Source: Pontibacter vulgaris (lineage in GTDB: Bacteria; Bacteroidota; Bacteroidia; Cytophagales; Hymenobacteraceae). Taken from it: a stretch of 64,000 nt of DNA. Shown one piece after another: positions 8,379 to 16,957 of this stretch. A program made the position numbers and the translations under genes. The stretch spans positions 1 through 64,000 of the forward strand of contig NZ_JAJVDH010000004.1 in NCBI RefSeq assembly GCF_022758145.1, in the 5' to 3' direction. The notes under the pieces were generated by a model. The model was not told the origin of the DNA. It searched no databases and saw only the letters and a list, made by a program, of their open reading frames with translations. Within the stretch, counting starts at the first letter, position 1, and each line of letters starts with the position of its first letter.

Positions 8379-10256
8379 ATGTGCGGCATTAGCGGAATAA
8401 TAGGGGTAGAATCCGAACAGGCGCGTCCGGCATTGGAAGCAATGGTTGCTGCCATTGAACACCGGGGACCTGACGACAGCGGGGTAGTAGTGGAGGATGA
8501 CGTAGCTTTAGGGCAGCGGCGTTTATCTATTATTGATCTTTCTTCAGCCGGCCACCAGCCAATGGTAAGTGAAGATGGCAATCAGGTGCTGGTATTTAAT
8601 GGGGAGATCTATAATTACCGGGAGTTAAAACAGCAATTGAGTTCCTATTCATTTAGAACAAATACGGATACCGAAGTTATACTTGCCGCCTATGAACGTT
8701 GGGGAAAGGACTGCGTGCAATATTTCAATGGCATGTTTGCCTTCGCCTTATGGGATAAAGCGAAAAATGAAATACTTATTATCCGGGACAGGCTGGGTAT
8801 TAAACCACTTTATTACTACCAGCAGAACGGAATCCTAATTTTCGCTTCCGAGGTGCGGGCACTGCTAGCAAGCGGGTATGTGCCCCGAAAATTAAACATT
8901 GCTGCCCTTTCAGATTACCTGCGTTACCAGACTGTGCATGCCCCTGATACGATGGTAGCAGGCATTAAAATGCTATTGCCTGGCCATGGATTGCTAATAA
9001 GGGGAGGAATACCCGAAGTGTTCAGGTATTGGTCAGCATCTGAAAACTACAGCCGCGAAGCGGAAGGAAAAAGCTATGAGGAAATAAAGCGGGATGTACA
9101 TGAGTTACTTCTGCATTCAGTCGAGCGCAGGCTGGTAGCAGATGTACCATTCGGTGCATTTTTATCAGGCGGCATTGACTCAAGTGCTGTGGTTGGACTG
9201 ATGAGCCGCGTAGCTACGCAAAAGGTAAAGACCTTTGCGGTTACTTTTGAAGAAGAAGAATTTAGCGAAGCAAAGTATGCCGCTGCAATAGCCAAAAAGT
9301 TTAATACAGAACATACCGAAATCAGACTTACACCAAGTGACTTTCTGGAAACAATTCCAGCTGCTCTTAAAGCAATGGATCACCCTAGTGGTGATGGCCC
9401 CAATACCTTTGTTGTTTCTAAAGTAACAAAGGAAGCAGGCATCACGATGGCATTGTCAGGGCTGGGTGGTGATGAGCTTTTCGGCGGGTATGATGTATTC
9501 AAGCGCTTGCACATGCTACAGCAGTATCAATGGGTGGCTGCTCTGCCATTACTTGCCCGTAGGTTTGTAGGACATTCGCTTAACAGATTAAAACCTTCTG
9601 TTGCATCTGCTAAAATTAGTCAGTTACTTGGGTTGGCCTCTTGGGAAATGTCGCATACATACCCCTTGACACGTCAGTTATTTCCGGATACTATTTTGCG
9701 ACATCTGCTAAACAAGCAGGAGCTTCTTCCTAATAAGGTTCAGGAATTACTCGCTCAGGATGAGCAGCAAAGCAGAAAAGAACAAATACTACCAGTACTT
9801 AGCCAGGTTTCTGTAGCTGAATTCAGCACCTATATGCAGAATACTTTGTTACGTGATACCGACCAGATGAGCATGGCACATGCCCTGGAGGTTCGAGTGC
9901 CGTTTCTGGATTACAAATTGGTAGAATATGTGCTTGGTGTTCCTGATAAGTACAAGTATCCTTACACGCCAAAGAAACTCCTAACAGATTCGCTTGGCGA
10001 CCTGTTGCCATTGAACATCATCAACAGACCAAAAATGGGCTTTATATTACCCTGGCAGCAATGGCTGAAAGGGGAGATGTATCTATTTGCGGAAGAGAAA
10101 CTAAAAAAGCTGGGATCACGTGGGCTGCTTGATGCACAGGTTCTAGAGGACCTTTGGAATAAATTCAATGCAGGTGATCCGATGATTTCCTGGTCCAGGA
10201 TATGGTATTTAATAGTATTGGAAAACTGGCTGGAGGATAACAGAATTGAAAGCTGA
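8379..10256 (+). CDS. asnB: Asparagine synthetase (glutamine-hydrolysing), AsnB type
   Basis: A 625-residue two-domain amidotransferase. MCGISGIIG puts the class II glutaminase nucleophile Cys2 at the mature N terminus. The synthetase domain has the ATP-pyrophosphatase P-loop SGGIDSS near residues 263-269, then LSGLGGDELFGGYD and later DQMSMAHALEVRVPFLD. The family makes asparagine from aspartate, glutamine and ATP. Members placed inside polysaccharide clusters often amidate uronic acids of the glycan instead, and this location between glycosyltransferase genes suggests that. The gene end overlaps the next gene by 11 bases. Confidence 0.9.
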   Translation: MCGISGIIGVESEQARPALEAMVAAIEHRGPDDSGVVVEDDVALGQRRLSIIDLSSAGHQPMVSEDGNQVLVFNGEIYNYRELKQQLSSYSFRTNTDTEVILAAYERWGKDCVQYFNGMFAFALWDKAKNEILIIRDRLGIKPLYYYQQNGILIFASEVRALLASGYVPRKLNIAALSDYLRYQTVHAPDTMVAGIKMLLPGHGLLIRGGIPEVFRYWSASENYSREAEGKSYEEIKRDVHELLLHSVERRLVADVPFGAFLSGGIDSSAVVGLMSRVATQKVKTFAVTFEEEEFSEAKYAAAIAKKFNTEHTEIRLTPSDFLETIPAALKAMDHPSGDGPNTFVVSKVTKEAGITMALSGLGGDELFGGYDVFKRLHMLQQYQWVAALPLLARRFVGHSLNRLKPSVASAKISQLLGLASWEMSHTYPLTRQLFPDTILRHLLNKQELLPNKVQELLAQDEQQSRKEQILPVLSQVSVAEFSTYMQNTLLRDTDQMSMAHALEVRVPFLDYKLVEYVLGVPDKYKYPYTPKKLLTDSLGDLLPLNIINRPKMGFILPWQQWLKGEMYLFAEEKLKKLGSRGLLDAQVLEDLWNKFNAGDPMISWSRIWYLIVLENWLEDNRIES

Positions 10257-11391
10257 AGTATTGATCTGCATAGATTGGTTTCTTCCAGGTTACAAAGCTG
10301 GAGGTCCGATTAAGTCTGTCGCCAATATCGTAAACAGCCTCAAAGCCACCACGAACTTCAGTATCCTGTGTAGTAATACAGATTTTGGTGATTTTTCGCC
10401 GTATGAGGGCATTGAGCCTAACTGCTGGCTACATCAGCAGGGGTACAGAATAATGTACTTAGATAAAAAGCACCAGCACATTGCCACTTACAGGGAGCTG
10501 CTGAGGGAAAAGAAGTATGACATTATCTACCTGAATAGTTTATTTTCCTTCAAGTTCACATTGCTGCCATTCCTTGCTCATAAGCTTTACAGGAATAAAG
10601 CAGACGTAATACTGGCCCCACGCGGTATGCTTGGAGCAGGAGCTTTGGAATTCAAAAAGAAGAAAAAAAGCTTGTTCCTTTACATGGCTAAAGCTATAGG
10701 TCTTTTCAAGAACATAACCTGGCATGCATCCACTGAACTTGAAGCTTCAGAGATCAAAGCAGTATTTGGAGAGGCCGCAAAAATCAAGGTAGCTACTAAT
10801 ATTTCAACTGTTGCTTCAGCTGTAGATAAGCTTCGTGAAAAGACTGCAGATAACACGACTTTCTTCTTTTTATCCCGCATCTCCCCGAAAAAGAACCTAC
10901 TTGGTGCACTGAAGATGTTAGACAGTACAGAATTAGATAACCAAGTCAATTTCAAAATTATTGGCCCAATAGAAGATCAATCTTATTGGAAACAGTGCCT
11001 GGAACAGATAGCTTTATTGCCTGACAATGTGAAAGCAGAGTATGTGGGCGCTGTGCCAAATGTGAAGGTTCAGGCGCTGCTTAAAGATTGCCACTTTCTG
11101 CTATTGCCTACGCTGAATGAAAATTTTGGGCACGTTATAATCGAAGCCTGGGAGGCTGGCTGCCCAGTTATTCTTAGTGATCAGACACCATGGCGCGATC
11201 TTGCAGCTTCTCAGGTGGGATGGGATATCGCCCTGGAAGATCAGGAGGAATTTATTCGCGTTATCCGCTACTGTATTCTCATGAATCAAGCGGAATACGA
11301 AATATACTGCAGGAAAACACAGAAATTTTTAAAAAACAGAGTTACAACTGAAGAAATACTAGCTCAAAATAAAGCACTTTTTAGGATTTAA
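10246..11391 (+). CDS. GT4-family glycosyltransferase
   Basis: A 381-residue GT-B enzyme starting at a TTG that overlaps the end of asnB by 11 bases, which implies translational coupling. The N terminus has WFLPGYKAGGPIKS, the GG acceptor loop of a GT4 subgroup common in exopolysaccharide loci. The donor domain starts at TTFFFLSRISPKKNLLGAL and contains ENFGHVIIEAWEAGCPVILSD with the E-x7-E pair. The next gene starts directly after its stop codon. Donor sugar unknown. Confidence 0.82.
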   Translation: MKAEVLICIDWFLPGYKAGGPIKSVANIVNSLKATTNFSILCSNTDFGDFSPYEGIEPNCWLHQQGYRIMYLDKKHQHIATYRELLREKKYDIIYLNSLFSFKFTLLPFLAHKLYRNKADVILAPRGMLGAGALEFKKKKKSLFLYMAKAIGLFKNITWHASTELEASEIKAVFGEAAKIKVATNISTVASAVDKLREKTADNTTFFFLSRISPKKNLLGALKMLDSTELDNQVNFKIIGPIEDQSYWKQCLEQIALLPDNVKAEYVGAVPNVKVQALLKDCHFLLLPTLNENFGHVIIEAWEAGCPVILSDQTPWRDLAASQVGWDIALEDQEEFIRVIRYCILMNQAEYEIYCRKTQKFLKNRVTTEEILAQNKALFRI

Positions 11392-11958
11392 ATGACTGTA
11401 GAGAATCAAAAACAAGTAAAACTCGCTTCCTTTAATAACGACTGGTACAATCCTGGTGCCGGAACTATTAAAAGGACGCTATGGTATTTTATTAATGTTA
11501 TCTTCTTCTTAAATCCATTAAACCCTGTAAGCGCTGTTAAAGTATACCTGTTGCGCCTTTTCGGGGCAAAGGTGGGTAATGGAGTAGTTATTAAACCTTC
11601 TGTTAATATCAAGTACCCATGGCTGCTGCGTATTGGTAATCATGTATGGATAGGCGAAGAGGTTTGGATTGATAACCTGGCGCAAATAGAACTCGACGAT
11701 AATGTGACTTTATCACAAGGCGCAATGCTTCTTACCGGCAGCCATGATTACACTAAAGAGACTTTCGATCTGTTGGTGGGAGAAATAACCCTTGAAACAG
11801 GAAGCTGGATAGGAGCAAAGGCAATTGTTTGCCCTGGCATTACCTGCGGTTCGCATAGTGTGCTGGCAGCCGGATCTGTCGCAACCAGGAACCTTGCGCC
11901 TTATACTATTTACCAAGGCAACCCCGCTGAGCCGAAACGCAAACGCCATATAAAATAA
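11392..11958 (+). CDS. WcaF-like polysaccharide O-acetyltransferase
   Basis: A 188-residue left-handed beta-helix acyltransferase. A short N-terminal helix region (NPLNPVSAVKVYLLRLFGAKVG) precedes hexapeptide repeats from about residue 60: IKPSVNIKYPWLLRIGNHVWIG, then LTGSHDY, GSWIGAKAIVCPGI and YTIYQGNPA. The layout and length match the colanic-acid acetyltransferase WcaF family, which transfers acetyl from acetyl-CoA to a sugar hydroxyl. The conserved His of SHDY is the likely catalytic base. It starts immediately after the preceding glycosyltransferase stop, so it belongs to the same operon. Confidence 0.85.
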   Translation: MTVENQKQVKLASFNNDWYNPGAGTIKRTLWYFINVIFFLNPLNPVSAVKVYLLRLFGAKVGNGVVIKPSVNIKYPWLLRIGNHVWIGEEVWIDNLAQIELDDNVTLSQGAMLLTGSHDYTKETFDLLVGEITLETGSWIGAKAIVCPGITCGSHSVLAAGSVATRNLAPYTIYQGNPAEPKRKRHIK

Positions 11959-11993
11959 AATTCAGCATTTATACTTATACCAGCACCCAAGCT

Positions 11994-12737
11994 TTGAAAG
12001 TCTCCATCATAACCATTGTTTATAACAACAGGGAAACGATAGCCGATGCCATTAAATCCGTACTAGGCCAGACGTACAAGAACATAGAATACATCGTTGT
12101 TGATGGGCTTTCGACAGACGGAACGGTAGACATTATCCGGAGCTATGGGAGCAGAATAACAAAGTTTGTTTCTGAGAAGGATGGCGGGCTTTACGATGCT
12201 ATTAATAAGGGCATCAGGATGGCGACAGGTGATGTGGTCGGCCTTTTACATTCTGATGATATCTTTGGTAGCCCGGATGCCATTGAGCATGTTGTGAACG
12301 CATTCCAGATGCATGCTACTGATAGTGTGTATGCGGACCTTGTATACGTGGACCGGGCAAAACCTGATAAGATAATTCGAAACTGGAAGTCCGGTGCATA
12401 CAAACGCCAGAACTTTATATATGGCTGGATGCCGCCGCACCCGACCTTCTATGTAAAAAAAACAGTTTACGACAGATTGGGTTTATATAACATGAGCTTT
12501 AAAAGTGCTGCTGATTATGAGCTTATGCTCCGCTACCTGTACAAGCATACTATTACAACATACTACATTCCTGAAACGCTTGTTCGAATGCGGGTAGGTG
12601 GGAAGAGTAATGTAACGTTGAAGAACAGGATACGGGCAAATAAAGAAGACTATAAAGCTTGGATTATAAACGACCTTAACCCACGCATTTATACCCGTTT
12701 TTTAAAGCCTCTCCGTAAAATATTTCAGTTTGTTTAA
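11994..12737 (+). CDS. GT2-family glycosyltransferase (GT-A fold)
   Basis: A 247-residue inverting glycosyltransferase. The N terminus MKVSIITIVYNNRETIADAI is the standard GT2 start, followed by NIEYIVVDGLSTDGTVDII. The metal-binding acidic cluster HSDD lies at residues 86-89, after EKDGGLYDAINKGI. This arrangement is close to WcaA/WcaE-like enzymes of colanic-acid-type clusters. The chosen start is TTG, the only start that keeps the conserved first beta strand. It is the last gene of the + strand glycan locus; after it lies about 200 bp and then tRNA genes on the other strand. Confidence 0.87.
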   Translation: MKVSIITIVYNNRETIADAIKSVLGQTYKNIEYIVVDGLSTDGTVDIIRSYGSRITKFVSEKDGGLYDAINKGIRMATGDVVGLLHSDDIFGSPDAIEHVVNAFQMHATDSVYADLVYVDRAKPDKIIRNWKSGAYKRQNFIYGWMPPHPTFYVKKTVYDRLGLYNMSFKSAADYELMLRYLYKHTITTYYIPETLVRMRVGGKSNVTLKNRIRANKEDYKAWIINDLNPRIYTRFLKPLRKIFQFV

Positions 12738-12903
12738 AGCTTTAGATTCATCCAAACAATTTCTACTTAACTCAAGCATTATCCTCTGGTTTTTAAAATA
12801 CTCTTATTAAGAGAAAGGTACAGAGAAAAATAAGCTGACTGCTATTTGGCGAAGTATAAATACTAAAGTTGGAAAAGCGACTTTAGCAAATGCCTTAAAA
12901 CAA
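12738..12903. other. Gap between glycan locus and tRNA genes
   Basis: No gene is visible. The stretch holds one AAGTATAAA-type motif (about 12854) and a weak stem-loop (12863-12886, 7-bp arms CTAAAGT/ACTTTAG) without a T-run, which could end transcription of the glycan operon. Confidence 0.4.
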
Positions 12904-12935
12904 AAAAGCTCTTGAAATTTCTTTCAAGAGCTTTT
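12904..12935 (-). terminator. Terminator of the tRNA-Asp pair
   Basis: Perfect 14-bp inverted repeat AAAAGCTCTTGAAA / TTTCAAGAGCTTTT with a 4-base loop. On the minus strand it is followed by a T-run and begins directly after the 3' end of the first tRNA-Asp. Confidence 0.85.
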
Positions 12936-12936
12936 G

Positions 12937-13010
12937 CGGTCCGGACGGGACTCGAACCCGCGACCTCCGCCGTGACAGGGCGGCATTCTAACCAACTGAA
13001 CTACCGGACC
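12937..13010 (-). tRNA. tRNA-Asp (anticodon GTC), second of the pair in transcription order
   Basis: Reading the minus strand gives a full 74-base cloverleaf. The acceptor arms are GGTCCGG and CCGGACC with discriminator G; the D arm is AGTTCAGTTGGTTAGAAT; the anticodon loop is CCTGTCACG with anticodon GTC; the T arm is GGGTTCGAGTCCC. CCA is not encoded (the DNA continues GCAAAA). It differs from its neighbour by a compensated base pair in the acceptor stem. Confidence 0.95.
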
Positions 13011-13065
13011 AATACTTTTAAAATCAGAGCCTTTTGCTCTACTTGCGTTACCGCAGTTTTATCTG

Positions 13066-13139
13066 CGGTCTGGACGGGACTCGAACCCGCGACCTCCGCC
13101 GTGACAGGGCGGCATTCTAACCAACTGAACTACCAGACC
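13066..13139 (-). tRNA. tRNA-Asp (anticodon GTC), first of the pair in transcription order
   Basis: A second tRNA-Asp, the same length as its neighbour and almost identical to it. Acceptor arms are GGTCTGG and CCAGACC, so one pair changed in both strands and pairing is kept. Anticodon GTC, T-loop GTTCGAGTC. A 55-base spacer separates the two genes, and one promoter upstream probably serves both. Confidence 0.95.
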
Positions 13140-13172
13140 ATTTTTGTGTTTCCCTTATCGTTTAAGGTGATG

Positions 13173-13204
13173 CAAATGTATAGGGTTATTTTTAATTGTG
13201 CAAG
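13173..13204 (-). promoter_or_regulatory. Bacteroidota-type promoter of the tRNA-Asp pair
   Basis: On the minus strand a -33 element TTG is followed after 20 bases by TACATTTG, a perfect match to the TAnnTTTG -7 consensus. It lies 34 bases before the first tRNA. Confidence 0.65.
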
Positions 13205-13327
13205 TGCTTCCTACTATTTACAGCCTATATTTTTGCATAAAAATCGTAAGATGTTCAAAACCAAATATTTTATTTTTTAAATGCACGATAATTTTTATAC
13301 TTACGCATCACCATTAACGGAAACTGT

Positions 13328-13335
13328 TAAATTTG
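13328..13335 (+). promoter_or_regulatory. Possible -7 promoter element of accA
   Basis: TAAATTTG matches TAnnTTTG and lies 24 bases before the accA start codon. No good -33 TTTG is seen at the expected distance, so the call is tentative. Confidence 0.45.
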
Positions 13336-13359
13336 TAACTGAAATTAGCGATCGAAAAT

Positions 13360-14310
13360 ATGCTTTTGGATTTTGAACAGCCTATAGCCGCTTTAGAGGG
13401 CAAACTGCAGGAAATGAAAAAACTGGCCAGCGAGAGCCAGGTTGATGTTTCGGATGCTGTAAAGGCGCTGGAAGAGAAAATAAAAACTCTTAAAAAAGAA
13501 ACGTATGCCAACCTTACCCGCTGGCAGCGTGTGCAACTATCTCGCCACCCCGACAGACCTTATACTTTAGATTACATCGAAGGTATAACAGATAAGTTCG
13601 TAGAACTGCACGGTGATCGCACTGTGGGTGATGATAAAGCCATGGTAGGTGGCTTTGGCGAGATAGACGGACGCAGCGTAATGTTTATAGGTCAGCAGAA
13701 AGGCCGCAATACCAAACAGCGCCAGTTGCGTAACTTTGGTATGGCCAACCCGGAAGGCTATAGAAAAGCGCTGCGCCTGATGAAGATGGCCGAAAAATTT
13801 AATCGCCCTATTGTTACGCTGATAGATACACCCGGTGCATTTCCTGGTTTAGAAGCTGAGGAACGAGGACAAGGGGAGGCCATTGCCCGCAACCTGAAGG
13901 AGATGTTTATGCTGAAAGTACCGGTTATCTGTATCATTATAGGTGAAGGTGCTTCGGGTGGTGCATTAGGTATTGCCATTGGCGACCGTGTAATGATGCT
14001 TGAAAACACCTGGTATTCGGTAATCTCCCCGGAATCCTGCTCTTCTATACTTTGGAGAAGCTGGAACTATAAAGAACAGGCTGCCGAAGCTCTTAAACTA
14101 ACAGCTACAGATATGCTGAAGAATAAGTTAATTGATGGTATCATTAAAGAACCATTAGGTGGAGCACATACAGAACCAGTTAAGATGATGCAGACTTTCA
14201 AGAAAGAAGTTATTAAGATGCTGAACGAACTGGAGGCTATTGACGCTGAAGATCGTATCATGCAACGGATTGATAAATTCTCAGCTATGGGCGTGGTGAT
14301 GGAAGGCTAA
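13360..14310 (+). CDS. accA: Acetyl-CoA carboxylase carboxyltransferase subunit alpha
   Basis: 316 residues, close to the 319 of the E. coli protein. The N-terminal coiled region ([19 protein letters not shown]) is followed by the crotonase-fold carboxyltransferase domain with [55 protein letters not shown] and [12 protein letters not shown]. With AccD it moves the carboxyl group from biotin-BCCP to acetyl-CoA, giving malonyl-CoA, the first step of fatty-acid synthesis in the cytoplasm. It stands alone here and is followed by its own terminator. Confidence 0.97.
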   Translation: MLLDFEQPIAALEGKLQEMKKLASESQVDVSDAVKALEEKIKTLKKETYANLTRWQRVQLSRHPDRPYTLDYIEGITDKFVELHGDRTVGDDKAMVGGFGEIDGRSVMFIGQQKGRNTKQRQLRNFGMANPEGYRKALRLMKMAEKFNRPIVTLIDTPGAFPGLEAEERGQGEAIARNLKEMFMLKVPVICIIIGEGASGGALGIAIGDRVMMLENTWYSVISPESCSSILWRSWNYKEQAAEALKLTATDMLKNKLIDGIIKEPLGGAHTEPVKMMQTFKKEVIKMLNELEAIDAEDRIMQRIDKFSAMGVVMEG

Positions 14311-14336
14311 GTTTCATAGTTTTCTAGCTATAAAGT

Positions 14337-14388
14337 ATGAATCCGGTGTGGTGCCAGTAAAAGCGCTGCTCCGGATTCATTTTTTTTG
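14337..14388 (+). terminator. Rho-independent terminator after accA
   Basis: Inverted repeat ATGAATCCGG / CCGGATTCAT (10 bp) with a 24-base loop that may fold further, followed by a run of T. Confidence 0.75.
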
Positions 14389-14433
14389 TACATTCATATC
14401 TGATAAGTTTTTCTTTACAGCCTAATCACCACT

Positions 14434-15276
14434 ATGAAGCTACATGTATTAAATACCGGATTTTTTAAACTGGATGGAGGCGCTATGTTTGGTGTAGTGC
14501 CTAAAACCATTTGGCAGCGCACTAACCCTGCCGATGAAAACAACCTGTGTACATGGGCTATGCGTTGCCTTTTAATCGAAGATGGCGACAAGTTGATTAT
14601 GATTGATAATGGCATAGGGGATAAGCAAGACGCTAAATTTTTCAGCCACTATTATCTGCACGGGGAAGATACTCTGCAAAAATCTCTGAACAAGGCTGGT
14701 TTTACGGAAGATGATGTGACGGATGTTTTTCTTACGCACCTGCACTTTGACCATTGTGGCGGTAGTGTGAAGTATAAAAACAGTGAAGGAGCGCTAGAGT
14801 TAGTATATAAAAATGCTACTTACTGGTCTAACGAGAATCATTGGAAATGGGCAACAGAACCTAACATGCGCGAAAAAGCTTCTTTCCTGAAAGAAAATAT
14901 ACTTCCCATACAGGAGAGCGGCCATCTGAAATTCATTGACCCTTCACAACCTTCTCCATTTCCACAATTCGATATTTTTTATGCAAATGGGCATACAGAT
15001 AAAATGATGATACCCATTATACCTTATGAAGGCAGAAAAGTAGCCTTCATGGCCGACCTTCTCCCTTCTTCAGGCCATATTCCGTTGCCTTATGTGATGG
15101 GTTACGATACGCGCCCTTTGCTTACGCTGGAGGAAAAAGCTAAGTTCCTCCACACAGCTGCAGATGAAGGTATTGTGTTATACCTGGAGCATGATCCTGT
15201 TAATGAATGCTGTACTGTGCAACACACTGAGAAAGGCGTGCGTTTAGAGAAAACATTTTCTTTAAACGAACTATAA
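14434..15276 (+). CDS. Metallo-beta-lactamase-fold hydrolase
   Basis: 280 residues. The zinc motif is H102-L-H104-F-D106-H107 inside FLTHLHFDHCGG. Further metal ligands fit the His in FYANGHTD, the Asp in AFMADLLPSSGHIP, and a C-terminal YLEHDP. There is no signal peptide, so it is cytoplasmic. Proteins of this layout include lactonase-like and other hydrolases; the substrate cannot be told. The patatin-like gene follows after 3 bases, suggesting an operon and perhaps a shared lipid or ester substrate. Confidence 0.85.
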   Translation: MKLHVLNTGFFKLDGGAMFGVVPKTIWQRTNPADENNLCTWAMRCLLIEDGDKLIMIDNGIGDKQDAKFFSHYYLHGEDTLQKSLNKAGFTEDDVTDVFLTHLHFDHCGGSVKYKNSEGALELVYKNATYWSNENHWKWATEPNMREKASFLKENILPIQESGHLKFIDPSQPSPFPQFDIFYANGHTDKMMIPIIPYEGRKVAFMADLLPSSGHIPLPYVMGYDTRPLLTLEEKAKFLHTAADEGIVLYLEHDPVNECCTVQHTEKGVRLEKTFSLNEL

Positions 15277-15279
15277 ATT

Positions 15280-16059
15280 ATGCGGATAGGCCTGGCACTA
15301 TCAGGTGGAGCGGCCAGAGGCATTGCGCATCTGGGTGTACTTAAAGCACTGGACGAACTTGATGTTAAAATAAGTATACTTTCGGGCGTTAGCTCCGGGG
15401 CAATAGCTGCTACCTTTTATGCAGCCGGCTATACACCTGATGAGATTTTAAAACTGATAAAAGAGCTCAGTGTTTTTAAAATAATGCGCCCGGCATTTGG
15501 CACTATTGGCCTGATGCACTTATTGGAAGTAGAAAAACTTTATGAAAAATACCTGGGCACTGATGCTTCTTTCGAAAAATTAAATATCCCGGTTATAATA
15601 GGTGCTACCGAAATGAACCAGGGTATTGAAGTATATTACTCGAGTGGTAATATCATAAAACCGCTGCTTGCTTCATCGGCCGTACCTATACTTTATCGCC
15701 CCATCGATTTTGAAGGCAGGATGCTTAATGATGGAGGCCTGCTAAACAACATGCCTGTAGATTGCCTGGAAGGAAATTGCGACATAAAAATTGGCGTCCA
15801 TACTAATCCTATAAACCATCAGGCAAAAATAACAACCATTCGCAGCATGATAGAGCGCACAGTACAGTTGGCTATCAATAACAACGTAAAACTACGCATG
15901 CACCTCTGCGACCTGCTCCTTGAGCCACAGGAGCTAAAATATTACCGTCTGATGAGTTTCAGAAAAGCTGACCAAATATTTGATATCGGCTATCAGTATA
16001 CATTAAGTATGGAAAAGCACATTAAATTACTCGTTGAGGAGAAAGAAAAAACTTTATAG
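15280..16059 (+). CDS. Patatin-like phospholipase (RssA-like)
   Basis: 259 residues with all patatin landmarks: the oxyanion loop GGAARG at 9-14, the nucleophile elbow GVSSG with Ser38, and the catalytic Asp of DGG at 151-153. The family hydrolyses acyl esters of lipids using a Ser-Asp dyad. The length and lack of a signal peptide resemble the small cytoplasmic RssA/YlbK group rather than secreted ExoU-like enzymes. It follows the metallohydrolase by 3 bases. Its stop codon lies inside a long perfect inverted repeat. Confidence 0.9.
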   Translation: MRIGLALSGGAARGIAHLGVLKALDELDVKISILSGVSSGAIAATFYAAGYTPDEILKLIKELSVFKIMRPAFGTIGLMHLLEVEKLYEKYLGTDASFEKLNIPVIIGATEMNQGIEVYYSSGNIIKPLLASSAVPILYRPIDFEGRMLNDGGLLNNMPVDCLEGNCDIKIGVHTNPINHQAKITTIRSMIERTVQLAINNNVKLRMHLCDLLLEPQELKYYRLMSFRKADQIFDIGYQYTLSMEKHIKLLVEEKEKTL

Positions 16060-16094
16060 TATACCTTGATTTTATTAAGGTATACTATAAAGTT
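16050..16094. terminator. 18-bp perfect inverted repeat over the end of the patatin gene
   Basis: The arms AACTTTATAGTATACCTT and AAGGTATACTATAAAGTT pair perfectly around a 9-base loop. The left arm includes the last codons and the stop of the phospholipase gene. It is AT-rich and has no long T-run, so it could be a terminator or an mRNA 3'-end stabiliser. The arm contains AGTATA, part of the dispersed motif family. Confidence 0.6.
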
Positions 16095-16234
16095 CCAGTC
16101 TAGGTATGACCAGTTTCTAACTTATTATTAAAATAACATGCCAATAATATAATTAATATATTATTTTATTGATTTATATATAGCTATTCTTATTAAATTT
16201 TCGTATCAGGAATAAGTATAAACTAATTCCTTCT

Positions 16235-16870
16235 ATGAAAAAAACACTACTCTTTATCTTTTGCTTCTTGCCTTTTATCAGCTTTGCCCAGGAAAATGAG
16301 AGTTTTTTAATTAAGGCTAAAGTAAAACAGGGATCTTTAATGCTTGGGGGTACCATTTCTGCTTATGCCTATCAGTTTACCGATGAGCTTTCCAATTCAT
16401 CTGAAATTCAAAAAGGAAATATCATTCAGGCACAAATGAAAGCCAAAAATGGTTACTTCGTGCTGCATGATCTGGCTGTAGGTCTTGATATTTCTTTAAA
16501 CCATGTCAGTAAAAAAATAACTTCTGATACAGAGAAAGAACTTTTGCCTGACCGAACTACCTATCTGCTAGCTGGCCCTTTTGTAAGATATTATTTGGAT
16601 AACGGTATTTTCGGAGAGTTAACAATCCAATCCGGGCTACTGAACTTATTTCCGTCTGGTAAAAAGTATAATTTAATGGAAGGGGGTTTAGGAGTTGGCT
16701 ATGCATTTTTCTTTAATGAGAAATTTTCTATTGAACCGACATTGGCAGTAAGATACTTTCAACAAAAGGAAGACGACAGAAAAAATACCACGCTCGGACC
16801 TGTACTCGGGGTAGGTATACAAGCTTATTTATTGCGTAAGAAAGCACACGTAATTAAAAAGGCATTGTAA
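16235..16870 (+). CDS. Outer-membrane beta-barrel-like protein of unknown function
   Basis: 211 residues with a signal peptide (MKKTLLFIFCFLPFISFAQ, cleavage after SFAQ or nearby). The mature part alternates amphipathic strands with turns: GSLMLGGTISAYAY, LAVGLDISLNHV, YLLAGPFVRYYL, MEGGLGVGYAFFF, FSIEPTLAVRYF and GPVLGVGIQAYLL. This is the pattern of small 8-stranded porin-family barrels common in Bacteroidota. The last residues are basic (RKKAHVIKKAL), which is unusual for a barrel end. No conserved active site is visible. Confidence 0.7.
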   Translation: MKKTLLFIFCFLPFISFAQENESFLIKAKVKQGSLMLGGTISAYAYQFTDELSNSSEIQKGNIIQAQMKAKNGYFVLHDLAVGLDISLNHVSKKITSDTEKELLPDRTTYLLAGPFVRYYLDNGIFGELTIQSGLLNLFPSGKKYNLMEGGLGVGYAFFFNEKFSIEPTLAVRYFQQKEDDRKNTTLGPVLGVGIQAYLLRKKAHVIKKAL

Positions 16871-16876
16871 ATATGT

Positions 16877-16941
16877 TTAATTATATGTATTTATACATTT
16901 TAATTAAACCGCCATACTGGCTACAAGTAGCTTTTATGGCG
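16877..16941 (+). other. Two consecutive hairpins before the acyltransferase gene
   Basis: An imperfect AT-rich inverted repeat around TTAATTA...TTAATTAA (16877-16907) is followed by CGCCATA/TATGGCG (16910-16941) with an internal GCTA-CAAG-TAGC hairpin. There is no T-run. They may end the upstream transcript or structure the leader of the acyltransferase mRNA. Confidence 0.4.
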
Positions 16942-16957
16942 CTTTACAACTAACTAC

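Noticed and set aside
12912-13280. A 122-codon open frame on the + strand containing RTGLEPATSAVTGRHSNQLNY twice
   Set aside because: It is the antisense translation of the two tRNA-Asp genes, a well-known false protein. The frame follows tRNA sequence exactly.
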